Shown here piece by piece: positions 12,296-24,354 of a stretch of DNA of 64,000 nucleotides. The notes under the pieces were generated by a model. It saw nothing but the letters and a program-made list of their open reading frames with translations. It ran no database searches and had not been told where the DNA came from. The DNA is taken from contig NW_012236527.1 of assembly GCF_000787575.1 (NCBI RefSeq), positions 496,001 to 560,000 of the forward strand. Direction: 5' to 3'. The stretch is from Acytostelium subglobosum LB1. Taxonomy: Eukaryota > Evosea > Eumycetozoa > Acytosteliales > Acytosteliaceae. Every line of letters starts with the position of its first letter. The first letter of the stretch is position 1. A program made the position numbers and the translations under genes.

Positions 12296-12512
12296 ATGAT
12301 TGACTAGTGATCAATAAACTTGAGCTATTGAGTTTGTAACCCCACTCCCAGGTATAGACTGATTGAGGCAAACTTATTGGGGCCTTGGACCTCTGAGGTC
12401 CACGACGAATGGTCGTTCAATCAATGATCTTGATTTACAAGGACACCCATTCATCTCCATCTCATCCATCATTACAAATATAAAGTTAGATATAAATATA
12501 TAAATACATATA

Positions 12513-15225
12513 ATGGATGTACTTTTTAGAAGTGTAGTGTTTAGCAAGTCTATACTACCAAGTGTATTCGTGTGGACTGGTGAGCTGAACAGGAAAGAGT
12601 GTGGAGGATCAGTTAGACCAGGTGATGTTGGTAGCCTTTATCAATGTATCAAGTATCACAACACAGGTAGATTCATCAAGTTGTTCAAACTGATGTACAT
12701 CAACAATGAAGATGGCAAACAGATGTTGCTCAACTCAATCACATCACTCCTAGCCAGTCTATCCAAAGATGATATCCAATTATCATCAAGAGATAAGATC
12801 ATCGAGGATCACTTTAGAACTGATAAAGTGTTAGTACTACATACTTTACTTATGAATGGAATAGTTCCAATCACTCACTCAATCAATCAATCAATCAATC
12901 AAACATAGTCTTACAAATATCCAAGAACTAATTGGAATGATGATGCTAAAGGACAATAGATATCTGATCAAGTTTATGTTGGAACAATTGGAGACGATAC
13001 TGAGAGCGAATGGGGTGACAATGTCCTCCTTTGGACAACTGATGTACTCACTGTTGACGACTGTATCCAAGATCGACAATACAACTGAACAGCACAATAA
13101 GCTATCTCCAAAGATGATCGACCTGTTGTGCGGTGTATTGCCATATACAGCAATGACACCAGGCCTCCTCTACGACATGGTGTTGTCAGTACTCCAACAA
13201 CAACCAATGGCATTAGACTATACATTGTTCAACAAGGTTATAGGCACATATAATAAGACAACGACATTTGCCAGCACGAATGGATCTCAACCACAACATG
13301 TGACACTACTACAGATCATATTGTGCACGAACAAGGTGATCAACCTACACGAGCACATATTCGAGCATGCATCAGATGAACAGCTCAGATCAATAATGGC
13401 CAAATACTTTGATATCGCAAAGCAAACAGTGTTGATGACCAAGATGTACAACCTGGCACTCAAACATGATCGACTAGACGCCATTGACAAAGTTCTATCA
13501 GATGCACAGCCTGATCCAACGTACTTTGTGATGTATGCCAATGAGAAGTTCATCAGGGATATCATCTACAGAGCACAGAACAGCTACGTGCAAAACCTCA
13601 ACCTTGACTCCACTGGCGCGCCGTCTCCCAGACTTCCGAGCCTGGTGAGTCTGATGGCCAAAGGTAGAATATCCCAATATCTTGGCGAGGACTTTGCCAT
13701 CAATAATCTCCGCGTGACGCCTGCCCAGCTACCCATATGCTTCACATACAATGAGGTGGCCAACACAATCCGCCTGGCATCGACCAGTGGCAAGTTGGCC
13801 ATTTTCCGGAAATACCAGACGTTCCTCAAGTGCTACGTCAGCAAAACACAGGTCGTTCACAAGGCCAACTATCAAGAACTGTTCACATCATTGCTGAACA
13901 ATGCACTGAGGGATGGACACATCGTATTGGCCACCTTCATCCTCGAGGAGTTGATGCAATGGCTCCCCATCTCAGACTATCAAGCAATGGTGGAGCACCT
14001 GCCCATGGTCGGCAATCAATATCTCGACGTCTGCAATCTGTTGGCGTGCTACTCCTTTACGGTCAAATGCATGTTCCAACATGTCTACAGTGAGGCAATC
14101 AAAGCCAATCGCATGGACATCATTTTGTACATTGAGGAGCAACTCATGGTGGAGAGGGCCTTTGGCAATGTAGACCCCGATCACCAATCGTCCTTCCGTT
14201 ATGTGGACGTGGGCACGAGCACCTTGTCAACGGTGCTCAAACATCATCACTATGGACCCTTCCTCCAAGTGTTCATTAGCAATCGTGGAGAGGACCATGT
14301 GTACCTACTCGACCCTGATGTTCTGTGTGTGGCCCCGGTCGATGCCATCCATGAGCTTATCATACTTATCATCCCTGGAATGCTCATATTGAATGCATCG
14401 GGTGCCATTCATACGCCGCCCGCCCTCGACAAAGGAGGACGCCTGCTGATGGACAACATTAGACTGCTCATCAACTCTGATCACGCAGCATTTGATCAGA
14501 TGCAATGTCCTCTCTTCTTCATGGCCGCCTGCCAGAGCGGTGACTACGACCTCGCCAAGCGACTGTACAGCAGGGACTATGACATCAATGCAGGAGTCAA
14601 ACTGGCCTGCACCAACGGACACCTAGAGACGGTGCAGACTCTGCTTCCGCTCTGTGCCCGCCCCATCGAGCCGGCAGACTACAATGCATGGCTCATCAGC
14701 GCAATCAAAGGCAATCACTATGTATTGCTTGGATACCTCCTAGATGTGGCCGGTCGGAATGGTATACCATTGGACCAGCCAGAGGACTGGCAACTGCTGT
14801 TGTCGCCTGGCTGGGGTCAACGTCTCTCTGAAAATTGTATCCAGAAAATATGGGACCATATCTCTGATCACGTTGTAAAGAACCAGGAGGCACTGTGGAC
14901 ACTGCTAAGGGATGCGCCAATGAACATCCATCTCTACAAAGCAGTGATTAAATCAATCCAAGACCATCGACTCGTTACAACAACGGATGTTCAGGGTCTA
15001 TTCATCCAGGTGCCATTCTTCAAGTTGGAGACGGCATTGATCAACAAGAATTACTCAATGTTCAAGGATGTCATCGCTCTGTTGTTTGGCCAGAGCAATC
15101 CCAGTCACTACCAACGCGTTATCCAGCCTCATAGTTCAGACCAAAGAGCCAAACTCTACAATATTTCATTGAAGGCTGGTTGTTACACATCGGAATTATT
15201 CCAAGGTCATTCATTGATCGATTGA
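12513..15225 (+). CDS. large degenerate-ankyrin-like protein, tandem copy B
   Basis: Two exons, 12513..12829 and 12909..15225, give 877 residues. The donor is GTTAGT instead of the usual GTAAGT/GTATGT, chosen because it keeps frame and gives the same 317-nt exon 1 as copy A. Shared features with copy A include IKYHNTGRFIKLFKLMY, PYTAMTPGLLYDM, YFVMYANEKF and YSEAIKANRMDII. Ankyrin-like units are clearest near the C-terminal third (FFMAACQSGDYDLAKRLY; LACTNGHLETVQTLL). Function unknown. The intron has the GGAATAGTTCC motif followed by AATCACTCACTCAATC. A GAATAAAC signal follows the stop. Confidence 0.85.
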
Positions 15226-15463
15226 TTGATCGGTACGAATAAACTTAGTTGCGCCATATTGTTACAAAGGTGAGGGTATCTGGGAATGGTTGGATGGATA
15301 AGCTTCATTGTTTCTTTTTTGGGTTGCCATTGTCAACTCGCGAATCAAAGGGTGCTGTCTAGTCGCGTCGCGCTGTGTTGTGTGTGTATGTGATGTACGT
15401 GTGTGTGTTGTTGAGGTAGGCCGACCACTGATCATTCTGTTCTGATTGTGTCAGCTGACATGA

Positions 15464-16037
15464 TTAACGAGCCATCTTCTGCAGCAAGACCATAATCTTA
15501 TTCTTGATCCATTCCTTGTTGTATGGTGTGTATGCATTGATCGATGGAGTGTAACTGTTTTATGTAAGTTTGAGTGAGTTAGTTAGTGATTGAGTGATGA
15601 GTGATTGAGGCTAGGCTGAGGCCTCACCCTCCCCCTTTTGTAATATATAGTTACATTAGACATGACAGATCGGGGATATCGTCAAGGTATTTGAAGAGCT
15701 GGGAGATGTCGTAGGTGATGTTCTTCTGATGTGGATGAGTGCTCTTGAGCTTGGCCTCATACATGAAGCAGATGCCCTCCAAAGCAGCATCGACCGATTC
15801 ATAATCGATAAAGGTACGTGATGCCTTTCTGAACTCTGGCTGAATCAATACTATAGTGTGCTTATCCTGTTATCGTAGTAGTTGTTGTAATTGTTTGAAA
15901 TGATTGAATGAATGTAAGAGTAAGTCATCATATGTATGTGAGCGAGAGATTAAGTGAGCGAGTGACGATGAATGTGTGATTGTGAGTTGGTAAGCAATCT
16001 AGTTATGGTATTAACATTATAATATACATACTCCCAT
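15464..16037 (-). CDS. erh: enhancer of rudimentary homologue (ERH)
   Basis: Three exons, 16037..16032, 15866..15655 and 15554..15464, give 102 residues (human ERH has 104). The central exon contains DKHTIVLIQPEFRKASRTF, then DYESVDAALEGICFMYE and ITYDISQLFKYLDDIPDLSCL, all diagnostic for ERH. Exon 3 supplies AYTPYNKEWIKNKIMVLLQKM. ERH is a small dimeric nuclear protein that acts as an adaptor in RNA processing and meiotic mRNA decay. The first coding exon holds only two codons (Met-Gly); it was chosen because it has a GTATGT donor and correct phase, so it is less certain than the rest. Confidence 0.92.
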
Positions 16038-16254
16038 TGTTATATCTATCTATATCTATTATTAAGTGATTGTTAATAAATGATCAAATGAAATGCAGTC
16101 TTTAAAAGTGATCATCAAAAACAAGGTCACATGATCAGCAAAATGTGGCGCTCACTTTTGTTTTTTTCCTCAACAAGTTTCCAAGGTGATGAATCAGTAA
16201 ATTTGGTATTGCCTTGGTAATATTGATTTGATTGATAGATATAACAAATAATAT

Positions 16255-17001
16255 TTAATTTATTTGAAATACTAGCTCGTACTCCTTATCTTCGAACGTA
16301 TCATTGTTGAATGGACGAGCAAAGAAGTTGGGATTGGTACTTGAACTGTTGATGTCTTGGGATAGCACCCCAATATGCTTGAAAGTGTCGGTCACTAATC
16401 GGCTGCAGAATGTAAGTTTGGATCTTTTGGCACCGGCTGGTCCCAAAATAATATTGTCCAACCAATGCAGCCATTGCATATTGGAGGTTAGCCAGATGTA
16501 TGGCAGTTGGAAGTTGGTGCAGAACTCCACGGTGGACTCCTGGATCGTTTGACAAATGTAGTCGCGCAGATCATGTCCTTGAGATGGAGTGAGGGGCTTC
16601 TTCAAGTTCCTCACTACAAAGCGCGAGTTGGGATTGTTGATCATGTAGTGTGCCAAGTATCTCGACATCAGGTGGAGGTCTGGTCCGTCGGTATATGTGA
16701 CCAAATCGTCGTTTATCTTCTCTCCCGATGCCTGCCATAGCAGGGGCTTGGATGACCAGTCTTGGGAGGGCGTCAGGAAACCCGACTTGAGGAACACCGC
16801 GGCGTGGGTGAACCTGCCCTGGGAAAAAGCGGCCCTCATCACTCTGGTGTCAATTTGCATTGAGTTGAGTATCAGGAGAACGGCGCCATTATCGAGGCTG
16901 GACAACATTGTCTTGAACTGGGATTCCAAACACTCTTCAATGGATGGCACATCCTTTTTCTCGATCATCTCCTTTGGAATTGTCATTTGGATTCGTTCCA
17001 T
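16255..17001 (-). CDS. uncharacterised protein, possible permuted papain-fold (NlpC/P60-like) hydrolase
   Basis: A single exon of 248 residues read from ATG at 17001. The pattern AVLLILNSM...GRFTHAAVFLKSG...PLLWQASGE early and TFCSRLVTDTFKHIGVL...NPNFFARPF late resembles the circularly permuted NlpC/P60 (YiiX/YebB-like) fold. In that fold a His follows a short strand, and the Cys lies near the C-terminus in a CSxLV motif before a P-x-F segment. This is inference from motif order only. The frame stays open upstream to an ATG at 17184, but that stretch is intron-like (poly-T, GTAAGT after ATGTCTAAT), so the downstream ATG is preferred. Splicing there would leave a six-codon uORF ending just before the chosen ATG. 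Confidence 0.6.
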   Translation of the reverse strand: MERIQMTIPKEMIEKKDVPSIEECLESQFKTMLSSLDNGAVLLILNSMQIDTRVMRAAFSQGRFTHAAVFLKSGFLTPSQDWSSKPLLWQASGEKINDDLVTYTDGPDLHLMSRYLAHYMINNPNSRFVVRNLKKPLTPSQGHDLRDYICQTIQESTVEFCTNFQLPYIWLTSNMQWLHWLDNIILGPAGAKRSKLTFCSRLVTDTFKHIGVLSQDINSSSTNPNFFARPFNNDTFEDKEYELVFQIN

Positions 17002-20000
17002 ATCATTCCAATAACTAGCAGTAATATAATTATCTCTTATATATAATATTATATGACTTAATAATAATAATATATATCTGTTGAATATTTTAAAAAAATG
17101 AAAAAAAAATAATATTAATATTTTAAATAATTGTTTTTTTTTTGGAGTCCAATCCATGGATTGATGGATACTTACATTAGACATTTAATTATTATTTGTT
17201 GTGTTCGTTGTATGTACAGTGGTATATATATATTATTTAGTTTGTTTCCAAACATTTGGAAGTTTGAGTAGTGGTCGAGTCCATTGATTGATTGTTTGTT
17301 TGGTTTGGTTGTATGATTGATTGATTGTGGATGTTGTGAGTGATGAAGTGGAATGAAAAAATTAAAAAAAAATAAGGAAGAGAGAGGAGTTAACTTTGGA
17401 TTATAAGATTAAAGGGGAGGAGGTAATGATTTGATTGATTGAATGATAGATAGACAGGAAGGATGATGTCGATGTTGAATAAATCGATTTGGCAATGGAT
17501 TGGGGAAGGGGATGGATGACAGGTCAGACAGGTCAGAATGACAGAATGACAGCAGCAGCAGACAGGGACAGAAATGTCTTGTCTAGACTAGGGTATGAAA
17601 TGGATTATGGATATGGATATGTTATGGATAGATGGATTGGATGGATGGACAAGTGCGTGGAACTGACAACAACTTAAAAATAGTAACAGACGCAACAGTT
17701 ATCCATTGCATCGATTAATTAAAGAAGCACTAAACTTCATCATTCACTACAATGTAATGTATTTATACTTCCGGCGCTACTCAATCTTGCTTGGTTGCTT
17801 GCTTCCATGATTGTTAGCTAAGCATAGGCATCATGTAGTAGGTTCATACATGTCCATCATAGCACATGCGCATAATTAGATGATATATTAGATGATGGAG
17901 TTGAGTTGAGAGTGAATGAGTGGAGTGTGTGTGTGTGTGTGGGTATGTCAATGTAAGTGTTAGTGTTAGATTGTGATCAATCAGAAATCAGCAATCATGT
18001 GACTGGGAGTGGTCGAATGATAGTCGCGACTGTGATGACAATAGGGTGTGAGTGGGAGTGGGAGTGCAGTGAGTGACTTCTGATTGATTGATCACAATTG
18101 TATTTCAATTTGATTAGGTCACAGCCTACTCAAATCAATCAATCAAGGTAGCCAGAGTGAGAGGAGTTGTGGCGGCAAATGTGGTTGGTGAATGGCTGAG
18201 CCACACCACACTCATACTCATCAATTGATCTAGCTAGCCTGGATTCGAGGGCAAGGTACACGCAATCAAATCAATTCCAAACTTATACTACAGTACTGGC
18301 AACATGATGTAAGCACCCCAGCTTTGGACAGAATCATTGTTGCCATCAACTACCACCATGACCACGACCCCGGCGCCAATGGCAGTGAGTGGTGACGAGT
18401 GTGTTGAGTTGAGTAATGGTGTGTGTTGAGTGTCCCTTTGTCTTTGGATTGTTATTTGTTGTTGTTGTTGTTGCTAATACAGGAGTGGGTGGGTGTGATG
18501 TGATTAATTGATTTGATTGATTTGATTGATTGATTGATTGAATGATTACGGTGAACTATCGTTGAGAGGTAGCGATTGAGTGAGTGGGAGGGAGGGATGG
18601 AGTGAGGGATGCGTAGGGACACTCACTCAACTGCGCAGTAATTAGGAGTGTCTGCCCATGGTCCAAGAGACTTATATATGTGATCAGATTAGCAACTATT
18701 TCATTCAATATTAGTTATACACGTTATACATCTTGTAGATTAATTGTGTGAATGTGTGTGTGATGTGATTGATCACGTGCAGGAGTGTGCGAGAGTGGTG
18801 GGCTCTCTCGATGGCAAAAGCCCCTTTGATTGTGGTTGAGTCTTGGAATACGCATCATCAACTATGTACCTCACACGCGTCCTTGATGGACCGTATTAAT
18901 GATGACGATGATGTGTGATCTAGAAGTTATACAAACCTTGAAGTCGCCCGCCACCCCTCGCCCACCTGTAAAGGCACTCGACCACCGACCTTGCCCATCA
19001 ACTCAATCCGACTAATCAATTTGATTAATAAGCTCTGTGTGTATGTGTTTGATGATGTGAGCATTGAGCCTTCTGGATGATGTCGATGACGATTGGTTGG
19101 TTAGTTTATATATGTGTGTGTGTATGTAGCAGAGCGTGTTTGATTGATTGATTGAATGTGTTGGATCTTGGTGTGTGAAGCAAGATGATGATCACATTTT
19201 GGACCAACTTTAACGTGTGAATGCGGTCCTTGAGGTCCACAATCTCCTCTTGATGTAGTTGGATCGCCTCGACTAGATGTAACCTGTGTGGTGAAGTTAG
19301 TAGTGAAGTGAAGTTAAATGATGTGGAGGCCAACTGTGGCTCCCCATACCTATTCAGTTATCCTACAATCATCAATTTTATCAACTTGACAAATATTACA
19401 CATTCTTGGTCAAGCCCCCTGGTACCCTACCCTACCCTTCCCTCATCTCATGTACACGTATAAGGTTACTTGTACTATCGTGTAATTAGATGGTAGCTGG
19501 GCTAATTGCCATCCACATCATCAAAATATTTACTTTGAATAAGGTCGCTTAGCCACTTATTGTGGCCTTAAGGATACCAATTGTATTTGATAGGATCAAA
19601 GAATTACAATCTTGATCCACCCAACACAATCTCCAAACACAATCACAAATAATATTGTCTCTCATAACAATATATACTCATGTTCTAAACTACTGTATAT
19701 TGATTCCATGGAATTGATTGAATATTGGTATCCCTCACTATATTCCATGACCAACATGTCCTCAATCAATTTAGCTCAATCCTTTTGAATAGAGTAACTC
19801 CTATGATAGGTTGGATTTAATGAGTTGTGTACCCACATGGACATCTTACAATCAATTCTTAATATTTATCCACTATGATCATCATACCTTATCATCCCAT
19901 ACCATACCATTCAATTCCTAACTCATTGTTTAAGAACCATGGTATATGTAAATGTCAATGACCAATCAAGTAATAACACACACATATACTTAAATGGTCA

Positions 20001-20860
20001 TTTTAGTAATTCGTAATCAAAGTATCATTAATTGATTGATTGATTGATTGATGGATGGAGTGTGTGTCAATTGAGTAAGTTTGGGGTTAGAGTGATCATC
20101 ATGTGACATCAAGACGTCAGTATCATCATCCTCACTCTTAACACTAGTGTCATCAACATGTGTAAGTAAATGATCGAGATCTTCACACTCTCTCTCATTC
20201 AATCAATAAATCAATCAACTATTCAATCAATCACCCACCACACGTCTGTCACTCACTCAACTAACAAAGTTCACTAAAGTCATATGATCAATGAATACAT
20301 CAACACACACAACTTCACTCACACCTTGTTTTAACATCGTTGTATATTATAGAGATAGAGATACAAAGAGTGAGTTATAATACTTCTGTCACTCAATCAT
20401 TTACTGATGATTCAATCTCCAACTCATCCCTCCACCGAGTCGTCATATTTATTCGATTCAATTCATACATGTATCAGCTGATGCTGATGAAACTGCCGAT
20501 GGATAATTAACGAACCAACCAACCAGCCAGCCAGCACTTCAAGTGAGTGCAGTCTACACTCACTGTCCATATTGATAAATCGATGTAATAATTTATTAGT
20601 TAAATCTTAGTATATCCTATACCCTTATAACCATGATCATGGTGTCCCATGGGAAAGGACACCCTGTCTCCTGCTCCCTTAACATGTTCATTCATGATTT
20701 AATGAATGAATATCCATATGGTAATGGACCACTATAGGCTGTTTCGGACCTATTTAAACATTCAAATTTCATTCATTATCTCTTATCTATTATCTTTTAA
20801 TCAAATTATTAATATAATATTATCCTAAATCAAATAATTATACAACTAAACTAAATAATA
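17002..20860. other. gene-poor region with weak exon-like islands
   Basis: Nearly 4 kb without a convincing gene. It contains GT/CA repeats, GATT tracts near 18520, 19141 and 20035 (elsewhere these mark minus-strand introns) and two minus-strand islands with coding-like codon use. One is 19285..19190, starting after a CACACAG acceptor and encoding HLVEAIQLHQEEIVDLKDRI. The other is 20202 to about 20050, starting MNERECEDLDHLLTH with an acidic run. No consistent spliced frame joins them. A plus-strand patch at about 18290-18390 (RIIVAINYHHDHDPGANG) is also coding-like but isolated. Confidence 0.4.
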
Positions 20861-22575
20861 ATGATTAAAATTAATTTTTTAATATTATTAATAACATTAA
20901 CATTTATTGGATTGGTATCATGTCGTAAGTATCATGGAATTTGCTGAATCCGGAATAACAATGTATACATAAACTAATAATAATAACTTTTTTATTCTAA
21001 TCAACACTATAGAGTCCATCACCGAGATTGAATATTTAACCAAATATTATGCAACACTAACTGGTGAGGCCCTGGATGGATATAATGAAGCATCAATTTT
21101 GGATGCTGCCGAAGAATCCCATCCAATTTCAATCAGATCTCAAAGTGATACCTTTGTAAAGGTTTCATTTAAGCCGACCGAAGTGATCCAAGGAACTGTC
21201 AATCTCTGTATCGATGGAGATTCATGTATTACCTTTGATTGGAATCCAATCCTGATCACTGATGTAATTGGTTGTCCAACTGAAGGTGGAGTGATCACAA
21301 TCAAAGTAAGTCTAATCACACAATCAATCACTTCATCAATCACTCAAACACTAATATTAATTAATCAATCAATCTATTTAGGGAGAGTACTTGAAGAGTG
21401 ATCCAGCTGCACCAAACTACATTGAGCTTACTGATGTCGAGTCGACTGTTTTGAATGAGACATCATCCAAAGCTGATGGAACAATGAGTTTCTACAAGAT
21501 TGGAAGTGCTTTAACTCAGTTGATCACGACCAGAATTACTCCAATAATGATCACCATCCGTACCCTACAATTCGAATCAGCATTTGAGTTCACAGGTAAT
21601 TACTAATATTATTGGTGTAACTTCCTATCAATCAATCAATAATTATTGACACATCAATACTCCATTCTAGCTCCATTGATTACTGCTGTAACTGTTACCA
21701 ACTCTACACAGGTGGCAATCAAGGGAAGCAGCTTTGGTTCCAAGATCAAGGATATCACTGTATCAATCAATGGAAAGAGGGGAATTGCTCTGTCATCATT
21801 GAAAAGTCATACTCAGATCAACTTGGATGTACTCAAGACTCCATCAATATATCATGCCTTCGTCCAAGCTGGAAAGATATCTTTCATGGTGACCGTCCTG
21901 TCAAACTCATCCACCCTCTACTCAATCACCAACAGTATGTTCAATCATTCAAACTCATTGATTTATTAAATCATTTACTAACTCATTCAAACTCATTTAA
22001 CTCCTTTGGTCGAGTCCATATCAGTGTGTAACTCATCTGATGGTGGAGCCGTGACAATCACTGGTAAATTCTTGGACGTCAATGCTACAGAGTATGCAAT
22101 AGCAATTGGTACCCAATATCAATGTACAAATGCATCCAATCCAGTCAAGGATGGTACTATACTTGTATGTATAATGCCCAAGGTCAACACCTCAGAGTCT
22201 GCCAATCAAACAGTATCTGTAACAATCAATGGAATGGCATCATCCAAGAACTCATCTGTTCTCTTCTCATACAATCTTCCAAAGGGTATGTCTCATCACC
22301 TCAATCCATCATGAACATCTAACTAATTATCAATCAATCAATCAAACATAGATGATGGAAGCTCCAAAGTACCTGTTGTGGCCATTGTTGTACCCATTGT
22401 GTTGGTAGTGGTACTTGTTGCCGCTGCTATTGTGTTGGTGATATTCATTAGAAAGAGAAGAGTGGACAACAAGAACAGGTTCAAGAGTCACAAGAAGGAG
22501 ATACCAAAGCCACACAATCATAATGTCAGCCATAACGCCAGTAGCAGCCAAAAGGTTGACCTAAGTGTTAGTTAG
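20861..22575 (+). CDS. IPT/TIG-repeat type I membrane protein, Tgr-like
   Basis: Six exons (20861..20924, 21013..21305, 21382..21595, 21671..21934, 22025..22285, 22352..22575) give 439 residues. Exon 1 is a signal peptide (FLILLITLTFIGLVSC). Exons 4 and 5 each carry an IPT/TIG-like module: PLITAVTVTNSTQVAIKG and SDGGAVTITGKFLDVNATEY. Exon 6 has one transmembrane helix (VVAIVVPIVLVVVLVAAAIV, continuing through VLVIF) and a basic cytosolic tail. Architecture matches the Tgr (tiger) family, to which the Dictyostelium allorecognition pair TgrB1/TgrC1 belongs, but the protein is shorter. The exon 5 acceptor is uncertain: a CAG at 22022-22024 is canonical and in frame, but homology to exon 4 predicts a start at 22001, which would need an AA acceptor. 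Confidence 0.75.
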
Positions 22576-22914
22576 ACATCCGGATCAATCAATCATTTGT
22601 AAACATGTAATTAATCAATATAATATAATAGAAGAGATAAATTAAGATGTATTAATTTAAGGTGGAATATAGTATCGCTTACATTTGTTGGTTGATGCGG
22701 TGTCTTTGTTCCTGGATGTAATTGGTGATGATGAATGGAATGAAATCGATGAGTGATTGAATGGATGGTGGTTGGTTTGGTAATTTGTAACATGTTGTTT
22801 GGTTTGGTTGGAAATGTTGGAAGTTGGAAGTTGGAAGTTGGAAGTTGGATGAAGAGGAGGATGGATGGATGATGTCAATCGCAACGATGATCAATCCAAT
22901 AGTGAGAGTCACTA

Positions 22915-24354
22915 TTAATAGCTTAAATATTCAATGTAGGAGGATGGGAAGATTCCTTCGTTGCCATTCGCATCACGACCCTTGGTCCAACCAGAGCCAT
23001 CGTCTTGTTGAATGATGGAGATGATGGCGCCGGCAGTCAGGTTCAAATCGGTTGACTCCTGGCTGTTGTAGTCGTATAGTGCTCGGGCTTGGACCTCTGT
23101 GGCGCCGCTGTACTCATTGCTCGCCGAGTAGTTGCTGTCGTAGTTGTTGTAGCTGTCATAGTTGTCGTAAGAGTCGTAGGACTCGTATGATTCAGCGTAC
23201 GAGGTGGCGCCGCCGCTGCTCTGCATCTTGCCGGGGGCGTAGGAGATGCGGTAGCTGTCGCTGTTGTCCGCCTGTGGCTGGATCTGCACCAGCGTCCTCT
23301 CCTGTTTGCTGATCATCGACTCGACGTCCGTGGGCAGCTGGCCCTGGACGTTGATCAGGTCGCGCCACGTCTGCAATCCGGTGGTCAGTCGGCTCGAGTT
23401 CTCAGTGTAGAGTTCGAGCTCCTTGTCCAAGAACTGATTGAACTGTGATAAAAAGGTGGCCATCTTCTTCCTCTCCATCAACACAACATCCTTTAGCTTG
23501 TTGGAGTTGAGTTGTTCCGATTCCTTGATCTTGTCATTCAACTCTGTAATTTGCTATTTGATTGTTTGATCGCGTTGGGCTGTCGAGTCAGCGAGGGTAT
23601 GATCATATCGATCGCATACAACAATCTCTACATACCTGTTTGAGGACCTCAGCAGTGGTCTTCTTGCCTGCCTTTCTGGTTCTAGCCTCGAGCTTCAAGA
23701 TCTCTTGTCTCATGTTCTCCTTGTCTCTCTTAAAGTTCTTCTCGAATGTCTATATCACGAATGATAATGTTAACATCATGATGTCGCTCACTTATTCAAT
23801 CAATCAATCACTTACAATAACATCTTTAAGATCAGTGTCGATTGCTTGTTTACATGGTGTGATCAGATCACTCAACAATGTCCTCGACTGCAATGATGTG
23901 ATGAACATATACGTTTGTTAATGAATGAATGATTGATAATACCATCAAATGATGCAGATACTTACGACCTCCTCTCTCTTTGTCTCCATCTCTCTGATGA
24001 CCTCTGACAGCCTCTTGATGCCATCACCAAACTCGCCTGGGTTGTGAATCGTCAGTCTGTTGATGGTGTCGGCAAGCACGAAACCAGCCTGGCTCAATGC
24101 CTGACACTGCTGCTGATACTTGTTTGCAGCCCTGACAATCTCAGTGAACAATGGTGGAGTGTTCACCTTGAGGTTCTATATAATATGACCGTCATTGTGT
24201 CAGTCACTACATTGTTTGGTCTCATCTCCGACATGTGTCGGAGTTTGATTGATTGATCGTTGTTGTCCCATGTACCTGATGGGATACGTACATTAATAGT
24301 CTTGAGAGTGTTCTCTGTGACCGGATTGGTCTTGGCCTTTGCGCTGGTGGACAT
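22915..24354 (-). CDS. I-BAR (IMD) and SH3 domain protein, IBARa-like
   Basis: Five exons (24354..24292, 24175..23966, 23887..23816, 23749..23636, 23553..22915), all joined in phase 0, give 365 residues. Residues 1 to about 225 form a long helical bundle typical of IRSp53/MIM-homology I-BAR domains, which bind and curve membranes outward: NLKVNTPPLFTEIVRAANKY, then FGDGIKRLSEVIREMETKREE and ELNDKIKESEQLNSNKLKDV. A Tyr/Ser/Asp/Asn-rich linker (about 255-305) follows. The C-terminal SH3 domain (about 308-365) has ARALYDYNSQESTDLNL, GWTKGRDANGNEGIFPSSYI. D. discoideum has a protein of this architecture (IBARa) linked to clathrin-mediated uptake; orthology is inferred from architecture. Confidence 0.88.

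Noticed and set aside
17041-17184. N-terminal extension of the possible papain-fold protein from ATG at 17184
   Set aside because: The extension is a poly-T/poly-A stretch following a GTAAGT donor and looks like an intron; the shorter start is preferred.
17489-17677. Met/Gly/Trp-rich 62-codon ORF
   Set aside because: Translation of ATGGATTGG-like simple repeats.
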